A DNA stretch of 64,000 bases from Nonomuraea solani (GCF_900108335.1 NZ_FNVT01000027.1:1-64000), one strand, 5' to 3'. Numbered from the stretch's first letter, positions 50,159-59,270 are shown. Translations and numbers: made by a program. Notes: a model not told the origin generated them from the sequence alone.

Positions 50159-53100
50159 CCGACTGCCGCGCGGCCTCGACCCAGCGCGGCACGCCCACCC
50201 GCTCGGCCACCTCCAGCGCCTTCTCGTAGTGCTCGCGGGCGGCGTCGGGCTGCCCCAGCCGGATGGCCAGGTCGCCGAGCGTCAGCGCCACCGGCCACAG
50301 CGCCACCACGCCGGTGCCCGCGCCCGCCACCCGGTCGGCGAACGGCTTCAGCTTGTCGTAGCAGTCGACCATCCGCTCCCGGTCGTCGAGCAGCATGCCG
50401 GCCAGCGCGCGCCAGGTCATCACCAGTTCGTACAGGAAGTCGGGGCGCACCGGCGGACGCGTGGCGGCCACGGCCCTGGCGTCGTTGAGGTGCCCCGCCG
50501 AGGCCAGCGCCAGCGCGTAGGCGTCGAGCGTCCACTTGGCGCCGCGCAGATGGGGCTCGGCCAGCAGGTCGACCGTCTCAGCGGCCCGCCCGGCGACCAG
50601 GTGGAGGCAGAACTGGGTGATCAGCGGCAGGTCCTGGCGGCCCTCCAGCATGCCCGCGCGCGCGGTCATCCTGGCCGCGTCGCGATAGGCCCGCTCGGCG
50701 CCCTCGTAGTCGCCGGAGATCATCAGCCGCTGGCCCGCGTACCAGACGACGACCGCGGCGGGGGCCGACAGGTCGTACTGCTTGGCCAGGGCGTCGGCGG
50801 CGGCCGCGTGCTCGTCGGCGGCGGCGAACTCGCCCCGGGCCGCCGAACACTCCAGCAGCACCAGGTGGGCCAGCGCCTGCGTGGCCATCTGGCCGGAGCG
50901 CTGGGCCACCTCCAGCAGCTCCCTGCCGATGCTCTCGCGGGAGTCGACGGCGGGGATGTCGTAGGACTGCCGCAGCCGCCCGCTCAGCGCCGCCGCGATC
51001 AGCGACGGATCGCCGCTCTGCCGGGCCAGCTCCAGCGCCTCCAGCGACGCCTGCCGGCCGCGCTCGGGCGAGGAGGAGCCCTCCAGCTCCAGGGCCAGCG
51101 TGGTCAGCAGGCTGGCCCGCAGCCGCTGCTCACCGGCGGGCAGCTCGATGAGCGCCTTCTCGGTGACGTCGACGATCTCCCACGCGGTGCGGGTGAAGTC
51201 GCGCGCCATCCCCTTGTGCGGGACGGCCAGCGACGCCGCCACCTTCGCGGTGATCTCCAGGTCGCCCAGCGGCAGCGCGGCGTCCATGGCCTGGCGGCGC
51301 AGCAGCCGGGCCGCCGACATGTCGCCGCACAGGGCCAGGGCCCTGATCTGGCGCAGCATGAGCCGCAGCCGCTCCTTGGCCCGCTCGGGCCGCTGCTCGC
51401 CGCTCTGCTCCTCGCCGCGCGAGCGGTCGAACGCGGCGATGGCCTGCTCCCACAGCGTGGCCGCCTCGCGGTGGGCGAAGCGCCGCTCGGCCTGCTCGGC
51501 CGCCAGCCCCGCGTAGTGGACGGCCTTCTCCGCCGCGTCGGCCAGGTAGTAGTGGTGGGCCAGCGCCGCCACGTCGGACGGCGTGTGCTGCTCGATGACC
51601 GCCGCCACGGCCGCGTGCAGCCTGGCGCGGCGCAGCCTGGAGGCGTCGGAGTAGATCGTGTCGCGGACCAGGTCGTGGTCGAACCGCAGCATGCCGGGCC
51701 CCGGCTCGGTCACCAGACCGGCCAGCAGCGCCGCCTCGACGGCCTCGATCACCGACTCCTCGTCGACCGCGACGGCGACCAGCACGTCGAGGTCGACGTC
51801 ACGCCCGATCACCGCGGCCTGCAGCAGGATCTGCTGCGCGCCCGCGGGCAGCCGCGAGATGCGCCGGCGCAGCACGTCGCGCACGCCGGAGGGCACCTGC
51901 GAGAGCACCTCGGTGGCGCTGGCGCGGTCGGCCGCGCCCTCGGAGTCGAGCAGGCGCACGGTCTCGCGGACGAAGAACGGGTTGCCGCCGGTGCGCTCGA
52001 CGATCGACTCGACCGCATCGTCGTCGATCTCCCGCACGCAGGTGGCCTTGACCAGCTCGGCCACGGCCTTCGGGTCGAGCCCCGACAGGCCCACGCGGAC
52101 CGGGCTCAGCCGGGCCAGGGCGGCCAGCACGTCGGACTGGCGGTCGTCGAGCTCGCTCTCCCTGCACGTCACCACGAGCAGCACCCGGCTGGTGGCCAGC
52201 AGGCTCGGCAGCGCGCGCAGCAGGGCGAGCGTCTGGTCGTCGGCCCAGTGCAGGTCTTCGAGCGTGAGCAGCACCGGCGAGTGCCGCGCGACGCCGGCCA
52301 GGTAGCCGCCGACCGCGCGGTGCAGCCGGAAGCCGCCGGAGGCCTCGTCCTCGTCGGGGTCGGGGGCGGCGTCGTCGATCAGCGGCGCGAGCAGTTGCGC
52401 GTATTCGCCCGCGCCGGTCGTGCCGATGAGCGTGCGCAGGATCTCCACCCAGGCCCAGCCGGGCGGGGTGGCGCTGGAGTCGGGGCAGGCGCCGGACGCG
52501 GTGGTCCAGCCGTCGGCGCCGAGCCTGCCTTCGAGCTGGCGCAGCAGCGTGGTCTTGCCCGCGCCGGCGACCCCGGCCACGATCGCGACCTGGAACCTGC
52601 CCGTGCGCGAGGCCGCCGTGGTGAGCCGGGACAGCTCGGCGTCGCGGCCGACGAACGGCTCGGGCTCCAGCGGCGGCGGCTCGACGGGCGCGGCAGGGCG
52701 GGGCGGCCAGGTGTCGCTGACCTGCGCGGCGGGCCGTGCGGGCCGCGCGGGGGTGGCCAGCTCCAGCTCGGGCGACTGGGCCAGGATGTCGGACTCCAGC
52801 TTGCGCAGCGCGGGCCCGGGGTCGATGCCGAGCTCGTCGGCCAGCATGTTTCTGGCCCTGCGCAGCGCGGCCAGCGCGTCGCCCTGCCGGCCGCAGCGGT
52901 AGAGGCCCAGCGCCAGCAGCCGCCAGCCCTCCTCGCGCAGCGGATGCTCGGCGGTCAGCGCTTCGAGATCGGGAACGGTCTCGGCGTGCAGGCCCAGCCG
53001 CAGCCCGGTGTCGGAGTGGCGCTCGCGGGCCACCAGGCGCAGCTCGGTCAGCCGGTTGACCTCGGCCTCGGCCCACGCCTGGTCGGCGAAGTCGGAGTAG

Positions 53101-53534
53101 GGAGTGCCGCGCCACAGCCCCAGCGCCTTCTCCAGGCGCCCGCGGGCGGACTGCGGGTCGCTCTCCTCCAGGTGCTCGCCCGCGGCGCGGACGAGTTGCT
53201 CGAACCGCAGCGCGTCGACCTGGTCGGAGGCCACGCGCAGGGCGTAGCCGGACGCGACCGTCACCAGCAGCCGGTTGGGCCCGCCGCGCGGGCGGCCGGG
53301 CTCCAGCACCCTGCGCAGGCGCGAGATGTAGACCTGCAGGCCCGACTGCGCGCCCTTGGCCGCGTCGTCGTCCCACAAGTCGTAGAGAAGGGTGTCAACG
53401 GGCACGACCTGACCTCTGGCCACGAGAAGTCGGGCGAGGACGGCCCGCTGCCGCAACCCGCCGAGGTCGAGTTCGTCGTTTTCGTACGCCTCGACTGGCC
53501 CCAGAACTCGGAACGCCACCATGTCAGCCGCCAC
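50127..53534 (-). CDS. SARP/AfsR-family regulator with AAA ATPase and TPR region
   Basis: 1135 residues. Domains in order: OmpR-type winged helix (approximately 8-95: VAFRVLGPVEAYENDELDLGGLRQRAVLARLL in parts), bacterial transcriptional activator domain (approximately 100-250), an AAA/NB-ARC-like ATPase with Walker A GVAGAGKT (approximately 315-325) and Walker B LLTLEDLHWADD, then about 500 residues of TPR-like helices. Such proteins activate secondary-metabolite and developmental genes, using ATP state as a switch. The GTG at 53534 is uncertain; an ATG at 53522 is an alternative. No biosynthetic gene cluster is adjacent, so the target is unknown. Confidence 0.88.
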   Translation of the reverse strand: MAADMVAFRVLGPVEAYENDELDLGGLRQRAVLARLLVARGQVVPVDTLLYDLWDDDAAKGAQSGLQVYISRLRRVLEPGRPRGGPNRLLVTVASGYALRVASDQVDALRFEQLVRAAGEHLEESDPQSARGRLEKALGLWRGTPYSDFADQAWAEAEVNRLTELRLVARERHSDTGLRLGLHAETVPDLEALTAEHPLREEGWRLLALGLYRCGRQGDALAALRRARNMLADELGIDPGPALRKLESDILAQSPELELATPARPARPAAQVSDTWPPRPAAPVEPPPLEPEPFVGRDAELSRLTTAASRTGRFQVAIVAGVAGAGKTTLLRQLEGRLGADGWTTASGACPDSSATPPGWAWVEILRTLIGTTGAGEYAQLLAPLIDDAAPDPDEDEASGGFRLHRAVGGYLAGVARHSPVLLTLEDLHWADDQTLALLRALPSLLATSRVLLVVTCRESELDDRQSDVLAALARLSPVRVGLSGLDPKAVAELVKATCVREIDDDAVESIVERTGGNPFFVRETVRLLDSEGAADRASATEVLSQVPSGVRDVLRRRISRLPAGAQQILLQAAVIGRDVDLDVLVAVAVDEESVIEAVEAALLAGLVTEPGPGMLRFDHDLVRDTIYSDASRLRRARLHAAVAAVIEQHTPSDVAALAHHYYLADAAEKAVHYAGLAAEQAERRFAHREAATLWEQAIAAFDRSRGEEQSGEQRPERAKERLRLMLRQIRALALCGDMSAARLLRRQAMDAALPLGDLEITAKVAASLAVPHKGMARDFTRTAWEIVDVTEKALIELPAGEQRLRASLLTTLALELEGSSSPERGRQASLEALELARQSGDPSLIAAALSGRLRQSYDIPAVDSRESIGRELLEVAQRSGQMATQALAHLVLLECSAARGEFAAADEHAAAADALAKQYDLSAPAAVVVWYAGQRLMISGDYEGAERAYRDAARMTARAGMLEGRQDLPLITQFCLHLVAGRAAETVDLLAEPHLRGAKWTLDAYALALASAGHLNDARAVAATRPPVRPDFLYELVMTWRALAGMLLDDRERMVDCYDKLKPFADRVAGAGTGVVALWPVALTLGDLAIRLGQPDAAREHYEKALEVAERVGVPRWVEAARQSVNSSPGNGRS

Positions 53535-53588
53535 GCTATGCGGGCCTATGAATCACGCACAAGGTCTTTGATGGAGTTGGGATTGTCA

Positions 53589-54644
53589 CTAGGTGGCCTT
53601 CGAGATCGCGGACGGGGGTTCCGCGCCGGCGTTCCGGCCGTTGCGCCTGCGCAGGAGCGCCCATGCGCCTAGTGCCAGGCCGCCGAACGGGATCTCGATA
53701 GTGTAAGTCCAGAAGCCGAAAAGCAGTGCGGTCGCCACCGCCGGAGCGCCCGCCACACCGAAGGCGATGAGCAGCCCGGCCACCCCGCTCTCCATGATCC
53801 CCGCCCCGCTGGGCGTGACCACGGCGCTGGTCAGCACCCGCGACAGGGCGAAGACGGCGATCGACTGGGCCAGCCCAGGCCAGGCTCCGGTGGCGTGCAT
53901 GCAGGCGGCCATGATCGCCCACTGGAACCCGAGGAAGAACACCATGCCGAACGACAGCCCCGCCCACCGGGTGTGGACGACGCCCGCGGTGTCGGCGCGC
54001 AGCCGGTGGAAGGCGCCCGAGGCGTCGACCTTGAGCCGCAGCAGCCGTGTGAGGCGGTCGAGCGCCCTGCCGAGCACGTCGGCGGCGCGCTGCCAGTAGA
54101 GCGCGACCGCCACGATCGCGACGAGCGCCAGGATGGAGATCGCGCCCGTCCAGCCGGCCTTGGCCACGGTCGCGTTGGGCACCTGGCCCGCCATCAGCAG
54201 GGCGATGATCCCGACGGCCGGCAGGATGAACCTGAACAAGGTGTTCCAGATGCCGCTGACCAGCGTCATGACCACGATCGACCGGTTGGCGAAACCCCAG
54301 CCCCTGGTCATCGCGAACGACAGCGCCACGCCGACCGCGCCGCCGAACGGCAGCAGGTTGCTCACGGCGCTGCCCGCCGCGTTGAGCGTGAGCGCCTGCG
54401 GGTGGCTCAGGCCCGGCAGGGAGTTGGTCAGCACGAACGTGTAGGCCAGCAGGCTCAGCAGCCACAGCGCGGCCATCAGCGCGATCTCGCCCGCGCCGAG
54501 CGAGGTGAAGATCGTGCCGATGTCGGCCCAGGAGACGTCCTTGCCGGTGAGGGTGCGCACGATCTGCGGCAGGTAGACCATGAGCAGCACGGCCAGCCCG
54601 AGCGACAGCACGGACAAGGTGATCTGGAGCCACTTGTTCTTCAT
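53589..54644 (-). CDS. UPF0104/lysylphosphatidylglycerol synthase-like membrane protein
   Basis: 351 residues with eight to nine transmembrane helices. Family motifs: NLLPFGGAVGVALSFAM (resembling the LPG-flippase part of MprF) and the late TPSGAGIMESGVAGLL, where the Glu is conserved. Such proteins include MprF-related flippases and glycan-associated transporters. Lies 49 bases after the LmbE-type deacetylase gene on the same strand, so an envelope glycolipid role is likely. No aminoacyl transferase domain is attached. Confidence 0.82.
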   Translation of the reverse strand: MKNKWLQITLSVLSLGLAVLLMVYLPQIVRTLTGKDVSWADIGTIFTSLGAGEIALMAALWLLSLLAYTFVLTNSLPGLSHPQALTLNAAGSAVSNLLPFGGAVGVALSFAMTRGWGFANRSIVVMTLVSGIWNTLFRFILPAVGIIALLMAGQVPNATVAKAGWTGAISILALVAIVAVALYWQRAADVLGRALDRLTRLLRLKVDASGAFHRLRADTAGVVHTRWAGLSFGMVFFLGFQWAIMAACMHATGAWPGLAQSIAVFALSRVLTSAVVTPSGAGIMESGVAGLLIAFGVAGAPAVATALLFGFWTYTIEIPFGGLALGAWALLRRRNGRNAGAEPPSAISKAT

Positions 54645-54693
54645 CGGGGTCCAGTCTGCCGGGTGGCCGGTGTGGCCACGTCAACCCTGAGAA

Positions 54694-55512
54694 CTACTTG
54701 GGCCACCGGTCGAAGGGATGAGTGAGCCGGGCGCCCAGGGGGAGGTCGCGGCGGACGTACCACTCCGTGCCGAAGACGAAGCGGTAGATCACGCGCGGGA
54801 CCTTGAGCATCACGGCGAGCGTGCGGTCGGTCTCGCCGCCGCTGGCCTGGGAGGAGTGGGCGGCCATGGAGGCCCGCTTCTGTTTCGTATATTTCCGGAC
54901 ATTGACGCGGTGGGTGATCGTCTCGCTCGCCGAGTACGCGCTCTCGAACGTCCGTACGTCGAACTCCGGCGGGAACTTGTAGAACCTGCCCGCCAGCTTC
55001 AGCAGCCGGACCAGCGGATCGCGGTTGACCGTCGCCTCCAGGACGATCTCCGTGCCCGCGATCTTGGCCGCCCGCTTGCCGACCCGGTGCACCTGCACGT
55101 GGTCGGGATGCCCGTAGCCGCCCGCCGGATCGTAGATCGCCAGCAGCTCGGCCTCCTCCTCCTGCAGGATCGCGGCCAGCGCCTTGGCGGCCTCCTCGGT
55201 GTCGGCGTCGATGAAGGCGTTGTCGGGCCGCTCCTCGGCGCTCCCGCCCTGCGGGCTCAGCCCGGAGTCGCCGTAGCCGAGACACTCCACGCGGGCGCAG
55301 CCGAGCAGCGCGGCGGACTCGTAGAGCTCCTTGAGCCGGGTCTCGCCCAGCTCCTCACCGGGCCCCATCTCGGCCAGGCCGCGCTCGCCCGCCGTGGCCA
55401 CCACGAGCACCACGCGGTGACCCTCGGCCGCGAGCATCGCCATGGTGCCGGCCGTCAGCAGGGCCTCGTCGTCGGGGTGGGCGTGGAAGAACACAGCGGT
55501 ACGTGGAGGCAC
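54694..55512 (-). CDS. PIG-L/LmbE-type N-acetyl-sugar deacetylase
   Basis: 272 residues. The zinc motif HAHPDDE sits at residues 10-16 and GYGHPDHVQVH in the middle supplies the third ligand, both intact. Relatives include MshB (mycothiol) and GlcNAc-PI deacetylases; length and the C-terminal TEWYVRRDLPLG tail fit the MshB/Mca-like branch only loosely. The mycothiol genes are not beside it, so it may serve the envelope glycolipid pathway with the adjacent GT4. The GTG start lies in a palindromic divergent promoter and has no Shine-Dalgarno. Confidence 0.82.
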   Translation of the reverse strand: MPPRTAVFFHAHPDDEALLTAGTMAMLAAEGHRVVLVVATAGERGLAEMGPGEELGETRLKELYESAALLGCARVECLGYGDSGLSPQGGSAEERPDNAFIDADTEEAAKALAAILQEEEAELLAIYDPAGGYGHPDHVQVHRVGKRAAKIAGTEIVLEATVNRDPLVRLLKLAGRFYKFPPEFDVRTFESAYSASETITHRVNVRKYTKQKRASMAAHSSQASGGETDRTLAVMLKVPRVIYRFVFGTEWYVRRDLPLGARLTHPFDRWPK

Positions 55513-55515
55513 ACG

Positions 55516-55531
55516 CCCAGATTAGTCTGGG
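55516..55531. promoter_or_regulatory. Palindromic divergent promoter with overlapping -10 boxes
   Basis: CCCAGA-TTAG-TCTGGG, 6-bp arms. Leftward -10 TAATCT (55519-55524) and rightward -10 TAGTCT (55523-55528) share two bases. Both start codons (GTG at 55512 and at 55536) stand 6-7 nt downstream, so both mRNAs are predicted leaderless, though GGGAGGG could also act as a short-spaced ribosome binding site for the right gene. Confidence 0.5.
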
Positions 55532-55535
55532 AGGG

Positions 55536-56648
55536 GTGCGGATCTTTCACGTGAGTGACTGTTACCTGCCTCGACTCGGGGGGATCGAGGTCCAGGTGGC
55601 CGATCTCGTGCGCATGCAGCGGGAGGCCGGGCACGAGGTGTCCGTGGCCACGGCCACCAGGGGCGAGGCGTTGCCCGGCGTCCACAGGATCGTCGCGAGG
55701 ATGCCGTTCGACCTGCCCGTGCACCCGTTCGGAGTGGGGCATCTCACGCGCCGGATCACCTCCATCCGGCCCGACGTGGTCCATGTGCACACGGGTGCGG
55801 TCTCGCCGTTCGCCTGGATGGGCGTGCGCGCGGCGGCCAGGGCCGGGGTGCCGTGCGTGGTGACCGTCCACAGCATGTGGGATCCGGTCACCCGCGGCGT
55901 CTACCGGCTGCTGCGGCTGGGGTTCGGCTGGCAGCGGTGGCGGCTGGTGGCGACAACGGTGAGCAACGCCGCCGCCGTGCCGATCCGCGCCGTGGCCGGG
56001 CCGGGCGTCCCGGTGCGCGTGGTCTCCAACGGCCTCGACCTGTCCGGCTGGGCGCCGCCGCCCGGCGCCCCGCCGCGGCACTCCGACGTGCACATCGTCG
56101 CCGTGGGCCGGCTGGCGCCGCGCAAGCAGCCCGTGCGCCTGCTGAAACTGCTCCAGGCCGCCCGGGAGCGGGTGCCCGCCCGGATCCCCATGCGGGCCAC
56201 GATCGTCGGCGACGGACCGGCTCGCGGGCAGATGGAGCGTTTCCTGGCCCGGCACGGCATGGCCGGCTGGGTGTCGTTGCCCGGCCGCTACACCCGGGAG
56301 CAGATCGCCAAGGTGCTGGAGTCGGCCGACGTGTTCGTGGCGCCCGCGCCCAGGGAGTCGTTCGGCATCGCGGCGCTGGAGGCGCGGGCCGCCGGGCTGC
56401 CCGTGGTGGCCAGGGCGCAGAGCGGCGTCGCCGACTTCGTCGCGAGCGGCACCGAGGGCCTGCTCGGGCGCACGCTGGGCGACCTGGCCAGGGCGGTGGC
56501 GCGACTGTGCGAGGACACGGAGCTGCGCGAGTCGATCGCCGCCCACAACCGGGCGACGCCGCCCGCCGCGGGGTCGTGGCCCAGCGTGCTGGCGGGGTTC
56601 GACGGGGCGTACGAACAGGCCGTGAGCCTCAGGTCAGGTGCGGCGTAG
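55536..56648 (+). CDS. Family 4 glycosyltransferase
   Basis: 370 residues, GT-B fold. The start is GTG at 55536; the frame open from 55503 would overlap the divergent gene. The N-terminal LPRLGGIEVQVADL glycine turn, SNGLDLSGW, IVAVGRLAPRKQPVRLL (donor-binding start) and the EX7E-type segment PRESFGIAALEARAAGLPVV are canonical. The related sequence of GT4 enzymes transferring to lipid acceptors and the divergent LmbE-type deacetylase suggest a two-step glycolipid modification, as in mycothiol or GPI-like pathways. Sugar and acceptor are not assigned. The stop overlaps the convergent DUF2079 gene by 15 bases. Confidence 0.87.
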   Translation: MRIFHVSDCYLPRLGGIEVQVADLVRMQREAGHEVSVATATRGEALPGVHRIVARMPFDLPVHPFGVGHLTRRITSIRPDVVHVHTGAVSPFAWMGVRAAARAGVPCVVTVHSMWDPVTRGVYRLLRLGFGWQRWRLVATTVSNAAAVPIRAVAGPGVPVRVVSNGLDLSGWAPPPGAPPRHSDVHIVAVGRLAPRKQPVRLLKLLQAARERVPARIPMRATIVGDGPARGQMERFLARHGMAGWVSLPGRYTREQIAKVLESADVFVAPAPRESFGIAALEARAAGLPVVARAQSGVADFVASGTEGLLGRTLGDLARAVARLCEDTELRESIAAHNRATPPAAGSWPSVLAGFDGAYEQAVSLRSGAA

Positions 56649-58109
56649 CACCACGTACCCGTCGCGTTCGAAGACCTTCGTGTAGCCCTGGCCCTGCAGC
56701 TCGCCGACCTCGGCGAGCTGGTCGGCGGCGGAGCCGAACGGAAACTCCCAGCGCGTGACGTCGGCCACCACCCACGGCGCGCCCTTCGATTCGGCGGTCC
56801 ACAGCAGGACGGTGGCCTTGGACGTGAGCGCGGGCCCGACGGAGTTGACGGCCTCGACGGTCACTCCGGCGGGCACCTGGGCGACGGCCGCGGCCGCCGC
56901 GGCCGCCTTGGGCTCGGCGTAGAAGCCCGGATGGTAGAGCTGGTCGAGAGCGAACTTCGGCACCAGGGTGAGCGCGACGACGCAGGCCCCCGCCGCCCAG
57001 GCCAGCTTGAGCGAGGCGTCGTCGGAGCGCTTCGCCCAGCGCAGCAGCCGGGCCAGCCCGTCGACGCCCGCGCAGAAGAGGATCACCACGGTGAACGCGC
57101 TGTACTGGAAGTCCGCCTGCCACCACTGGCCGCGATCGGAAAGCATGCGTTCGAGCACGTGCGGCAGCGCCACCAGCGACACCGGCGAGAGCAGGCACAG
57201 CAGCAGCGTCGGCCACGCCAGCAGGAACAGCGTGTCGACCTTGGCCTCGTCGCTGAACGGCAGCAGCACGGCGGCGATCGGGTCGCGCAGCAGCCCCATG
57301 ATCGCGCCGGGCAGGTCGGGGCCGAGATGGTCGTAGGCCCAGAAGTCCTTGGCGTCGCCGCCGAACGAGGTGATCAGCAGCCCGCGGACGAGCAGCACGG
57401 CCCCGAGCCCGAACCCCATGGCGATCAGGCCGCGCAGGCGGTCGCCGATGGCGATCAGGCACAGCCCGGCCCCGATCACCATCAGCCCCATGTCCTCCTT
57501 GACCAGGAGCAGCGCGATCATCGCGACGAACGCCGGCGGCACCCGGCCGGCGTGGTAGCGCTCGATCATGATGGCGGTGAGCACGGGGACGAACATCACC
57601 TCGTGCGCGTCGAACGCGGCGGCCTGCGCGATCGGCCACGACAGCGCGTACGCGACGGACACGAGATAGGCGGGCGCGACCCCCAGCACCCGGCGGGTGA
57701 AACGCCACAGGAACGGGATCGCGGCGGCGAACAGCAGCGCCTGCGCGACGATCAGCGTCCCGGGCCCGTCGTGGATCCAGTAGAACGGCGCCAGCGCCGC
57801 GTAGACGGGCGAGAAATGATCGGCGAGCTGGAGATACTCCATGCCCCGCCCGTGGAACATGCCCAGCACGGGAATGTAGGGCGGGCGGAGGTTCGCGTAG
57901 TTGCGCACGGCCTGGTCCACGATCACCAGGTCGAACGAGGTGGCCCGGAAGGTCGCCAGCTTGACCAGGCCCAGAACGGCGTAGGCCACCGCGGCGGCGA
58001 GCGCGACTGCGCCCACCCGCCCGCGGTGGCCCGACCACTTCTTCCATGGGGAGGGAGCGGCGCTCGCCCCCGTTCGCGCCACGTCTGTCTCACCCGTCAC
58101 GAGCAGCAA
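56634..58109 (-). CDS. DUF2079 multi-pass membrane protein
   Basis: 491 residues with about ten transmembrane helices. DUF2079 features: TSFDLVIVDQAVRNYANLRPPYIPV with an Asp in the first external loop, LADHFSPVYAALAPFYWI, and FDAHEVMFVPVLTAIMI. The fold and acidic first loop resemble GT-C glycosyltransferases, and DUF2079 proteins usually occur in envelope-glycan contexts. The 90 C-terminal residues form a soluble domain. The convergent end overlaps the GT4 gene. Confidence 0.8.
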   Translation of the reverse strand: MLLVTGETDVARTGASAAPSPWKKWSGHRGRVGAVALAAAVAYAVLGLVKLATFRATSFDLVIVDQAVRNYANLRPPYIPVLGMFHGRGMEYLQLADHFSPVYAALAPFYWIHDGPGTLIVAQALLFAAAIPFLWRFTRRVLGVAPAYLVSVAYALSWPIAQAAAFDAHEVMFVPVLTAIMIERYHAGRVPPAFVAMIALLLVKEDMGLMVIGAGLCLIAIGDRLRGLIAMGFGLGAVLLVRGLLITSFGGDAKDFWAYDHLGPDLPGAIMGLLRDPIAAVLLPFSDEAKVDTLFLLAWPTLLLCLLSPVSLVALPHVLERMLSDRGQWWQADFQYSAFTVVILFCAGVDGLARLLRWAKRSDDASLKLAWAAGACVVALTLVPKFALDQLYHPGFYAEPKAAAAAAAVAQVPAGVTVEAVNSVGPALTSKATVLLWTAESKGAPWVVADVTRWEFPFGSAADQLAEVGELQGQGYTKVFERDGYVVLRRT

Positions 58110-58131
58110 GACTAGAACGAATCCTCCCCAA

Positions 58132-58197
58132 CCTGACGCGGCCGCCGCCCCAGCCTGCCCCCCACAGGTGGTGTACGGCGGCCGCGAGCCCGTCAGG
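58132..58197 (-). terminator. Large stem-loop after lipoprotein gene
   Basis: CGGCCGCCG (58139-58147) pairs with CGGCGGCCG (58176-58184). Outer CCTGACG (58132-58138) pairs with CGTCAGG (58191-58197) past a small bulge, with a 28-nt loop. It starts at the stop codon of the lipoprotein gene. It lacks a U-run, so it is called as terminator-like or 3' stabilising. Confidence 0.55.
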
Positions 58198-58567
58198 TGC
58201 AGGCAGAGGTGATCTTGGTCTGGAAGCCCGTGATCTTGCCGGTGAACTCGGTGGCCTTGCCCAGGTCACCGTCCTCAAGAGTGCTGAAACCGGCGGCGAG
58301 GTCGTTCAGCGCGGCGGCGACTTCGCCGTCGTACTTGCCGGCCAGTTCCTTGGTCTTGTCCGCCGCGGACTTCGAGGCGTCCCCAAGGGCCTTGGTGTCC
58401 GTGGCATTCGCGGTGATCGCGCTGGTCCACTCGGTGACGATCTTGCTCGCGTCATTGGCGGCGGTGTTGCAGTCAACGGCCTGGCCAAGCGCACCACAGG
58501 CGGTGGTGAGGGCGGCAAGAGTCAGCGTCGCGGCCGCGACGGCCAGGCGACGACGAGGGGGAGTCAT
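58193..58567 (-). CDS. Small secreted lipoprotein
   Basis: 124 residues. A signal peptide with lipobox LTTAC (Cys24) is followed by an Ala/Thr/Lys-rich helical body with a second Cys (AVDCNTA) and a third at the C-terminus (ITSACT). It has no recognised domain. Similar short helical lipoproteins of unknown role occur in actinomycetes. Its 5' leader can fold so that the GAAGGG ribosome binding site is paired (58576-58602). Confidence 0.7.
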   Translation of the reverse strand: MTPPRRRLAVAAATLTLAALTTACGALGQAVDCNTAANDASKIVTEWTSAITANATDTKALGDASKSAADKTKELAGKYDGEVAAALNDLAAGFSTLEDGDLGKATEFTGKITGFQTKITSACT

Positions 58568-58575
58568 GTTCCGTG

Positions 58576-58611
58576 CCCTTCGTAGGTTTAGCGAACGAAG
58601 GGAACATTATG
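58576..58611 (-). promoter_or_regulatory. Leader hairpin that hides the ribosome binding site, with -10 box
   Basis: In the leader of the lipoprotein mRNA CCCTTCGT pairs with ACGAAGGG (58595-58602 and 58576-58583, 8 bp, 11-nt loop). The AAGGG that would serve as Shine-Dalgarno is in the stem. A CATAAT -10 (58606-58611) stands just upstream, so the RNA would start close to the stem. Confidence 0.45.
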
Positions 58612-58656
58612 GGCCAGGACTTGACCATCGCTTGCACCCCACTAACACCACGGGTA

Positions 58657-59220
58657 TCAAGTGGCCGTAAAGCCGTGCAGGAGGACCCGCACGATCTCCT
58701 CCGGTTCCGGCAGGGGAAGATCCAGGAGCCCACGGTAGGCGACGAATCCGGCGAACAGGTCTGTGAGCAGCCACAAGTCGGCTTTCGGCGGCAGTTCGCC
58801 GCGTTCGATGGCGCGCTCGTACACGACCCATGAGCGCCGCATCCGGGTGCGCATGCCGGTGCGGATGATCTCGGCGACCGCGGGGTCGCGGCCGGCCTCG
58901 CCGAACACCTGCCTGGCCATGCGCGACACCTCCGGGAACCGCCAGAGGGCGAGGGTGTCCGCGACCACCACCCGCAGGTCGCCCTCCAGGGAGCCGGTGT
59001 CGGGGACGGCGACGTGCGTGTCCATGAGGCCGGTGATGGTTTCGAGGAGCATGTCGCGCTTGGTGGCGTAACGCCGGAACACGCTCGCCCTGCCCACGCC
59101 TGCCGCGGCGGCGACGTCGTCCATGGTGAAGTCGAGGCCGTGGGAGAGCAGCAGCCCGGTGGCGGCCTGCCTGATGCGGTGATCGACCGTCGGGTCGGGT
59201 TTGCGGCCGCGCGCGGACAT
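58657..59220 (-). CDS. TetR-family repressor
   Basis: 187 residues. N-terminal HTH: IRQAATGLLLSHGLDFTMDDVAAAAGVGRASVFRRYATKRDMLLE (read in parts; recognition helix VGRASVFRRYATK). The C-terminal ligand domain is of no known group. The ATG follows TAGGAGTATCACA, so the ribosome binding site lies inside the operator at 59224-59245. Divergent from a flavin monooxygenase that it probably represses. Confidence 0.9.
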   Translation of the reverse strand: MSARGRKPDPTVDHRIRQAATGLLLSHGLDFTMDDVAAAAGVGRASVFRRYATKRDMLLETITGLMDTHVAVPDTGSLEGDLRVVVADTLALWRFPEVSRMARQVFGEAGRDPAVAEIIRTGMRTRMRRSWVVYERAIERGELPPKADLWLLTDLFAGFVAYRGLLDLPLPEPEEIVRVLLHGFTAT

Positions 59221-59223
59221 TGT

Positions 59224-59245
59224 GATACTCCTAGTATCTGATACT
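59224..59245. promoter_or_regulatory. TetR-type operator, inverted repeat plus extra half-site
   Basis: GATACT-CCT-AGTATC (59224-59238) is a perfect 6+3+6 inverted repeat; an additional GATACT half-site follows at 59240-59245. It lies in the 50-bp gap between tetR and the monooxygenase gene and covers the tetR ribosome binding site. Confidence 0.68.
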
Positions 59246-59270
59246 GCCAGTCTCGGTTATGGGGGTCGTA

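Noticed and set aside
50229-53672. A 1147-codon plus-strand frame opposite the SARP regulator
   Set aside because: Shadow of the real minus-strand gene, whose winged helix, BTAD and Walker motifs are intact. The shadow is low-complexity and domain-free.
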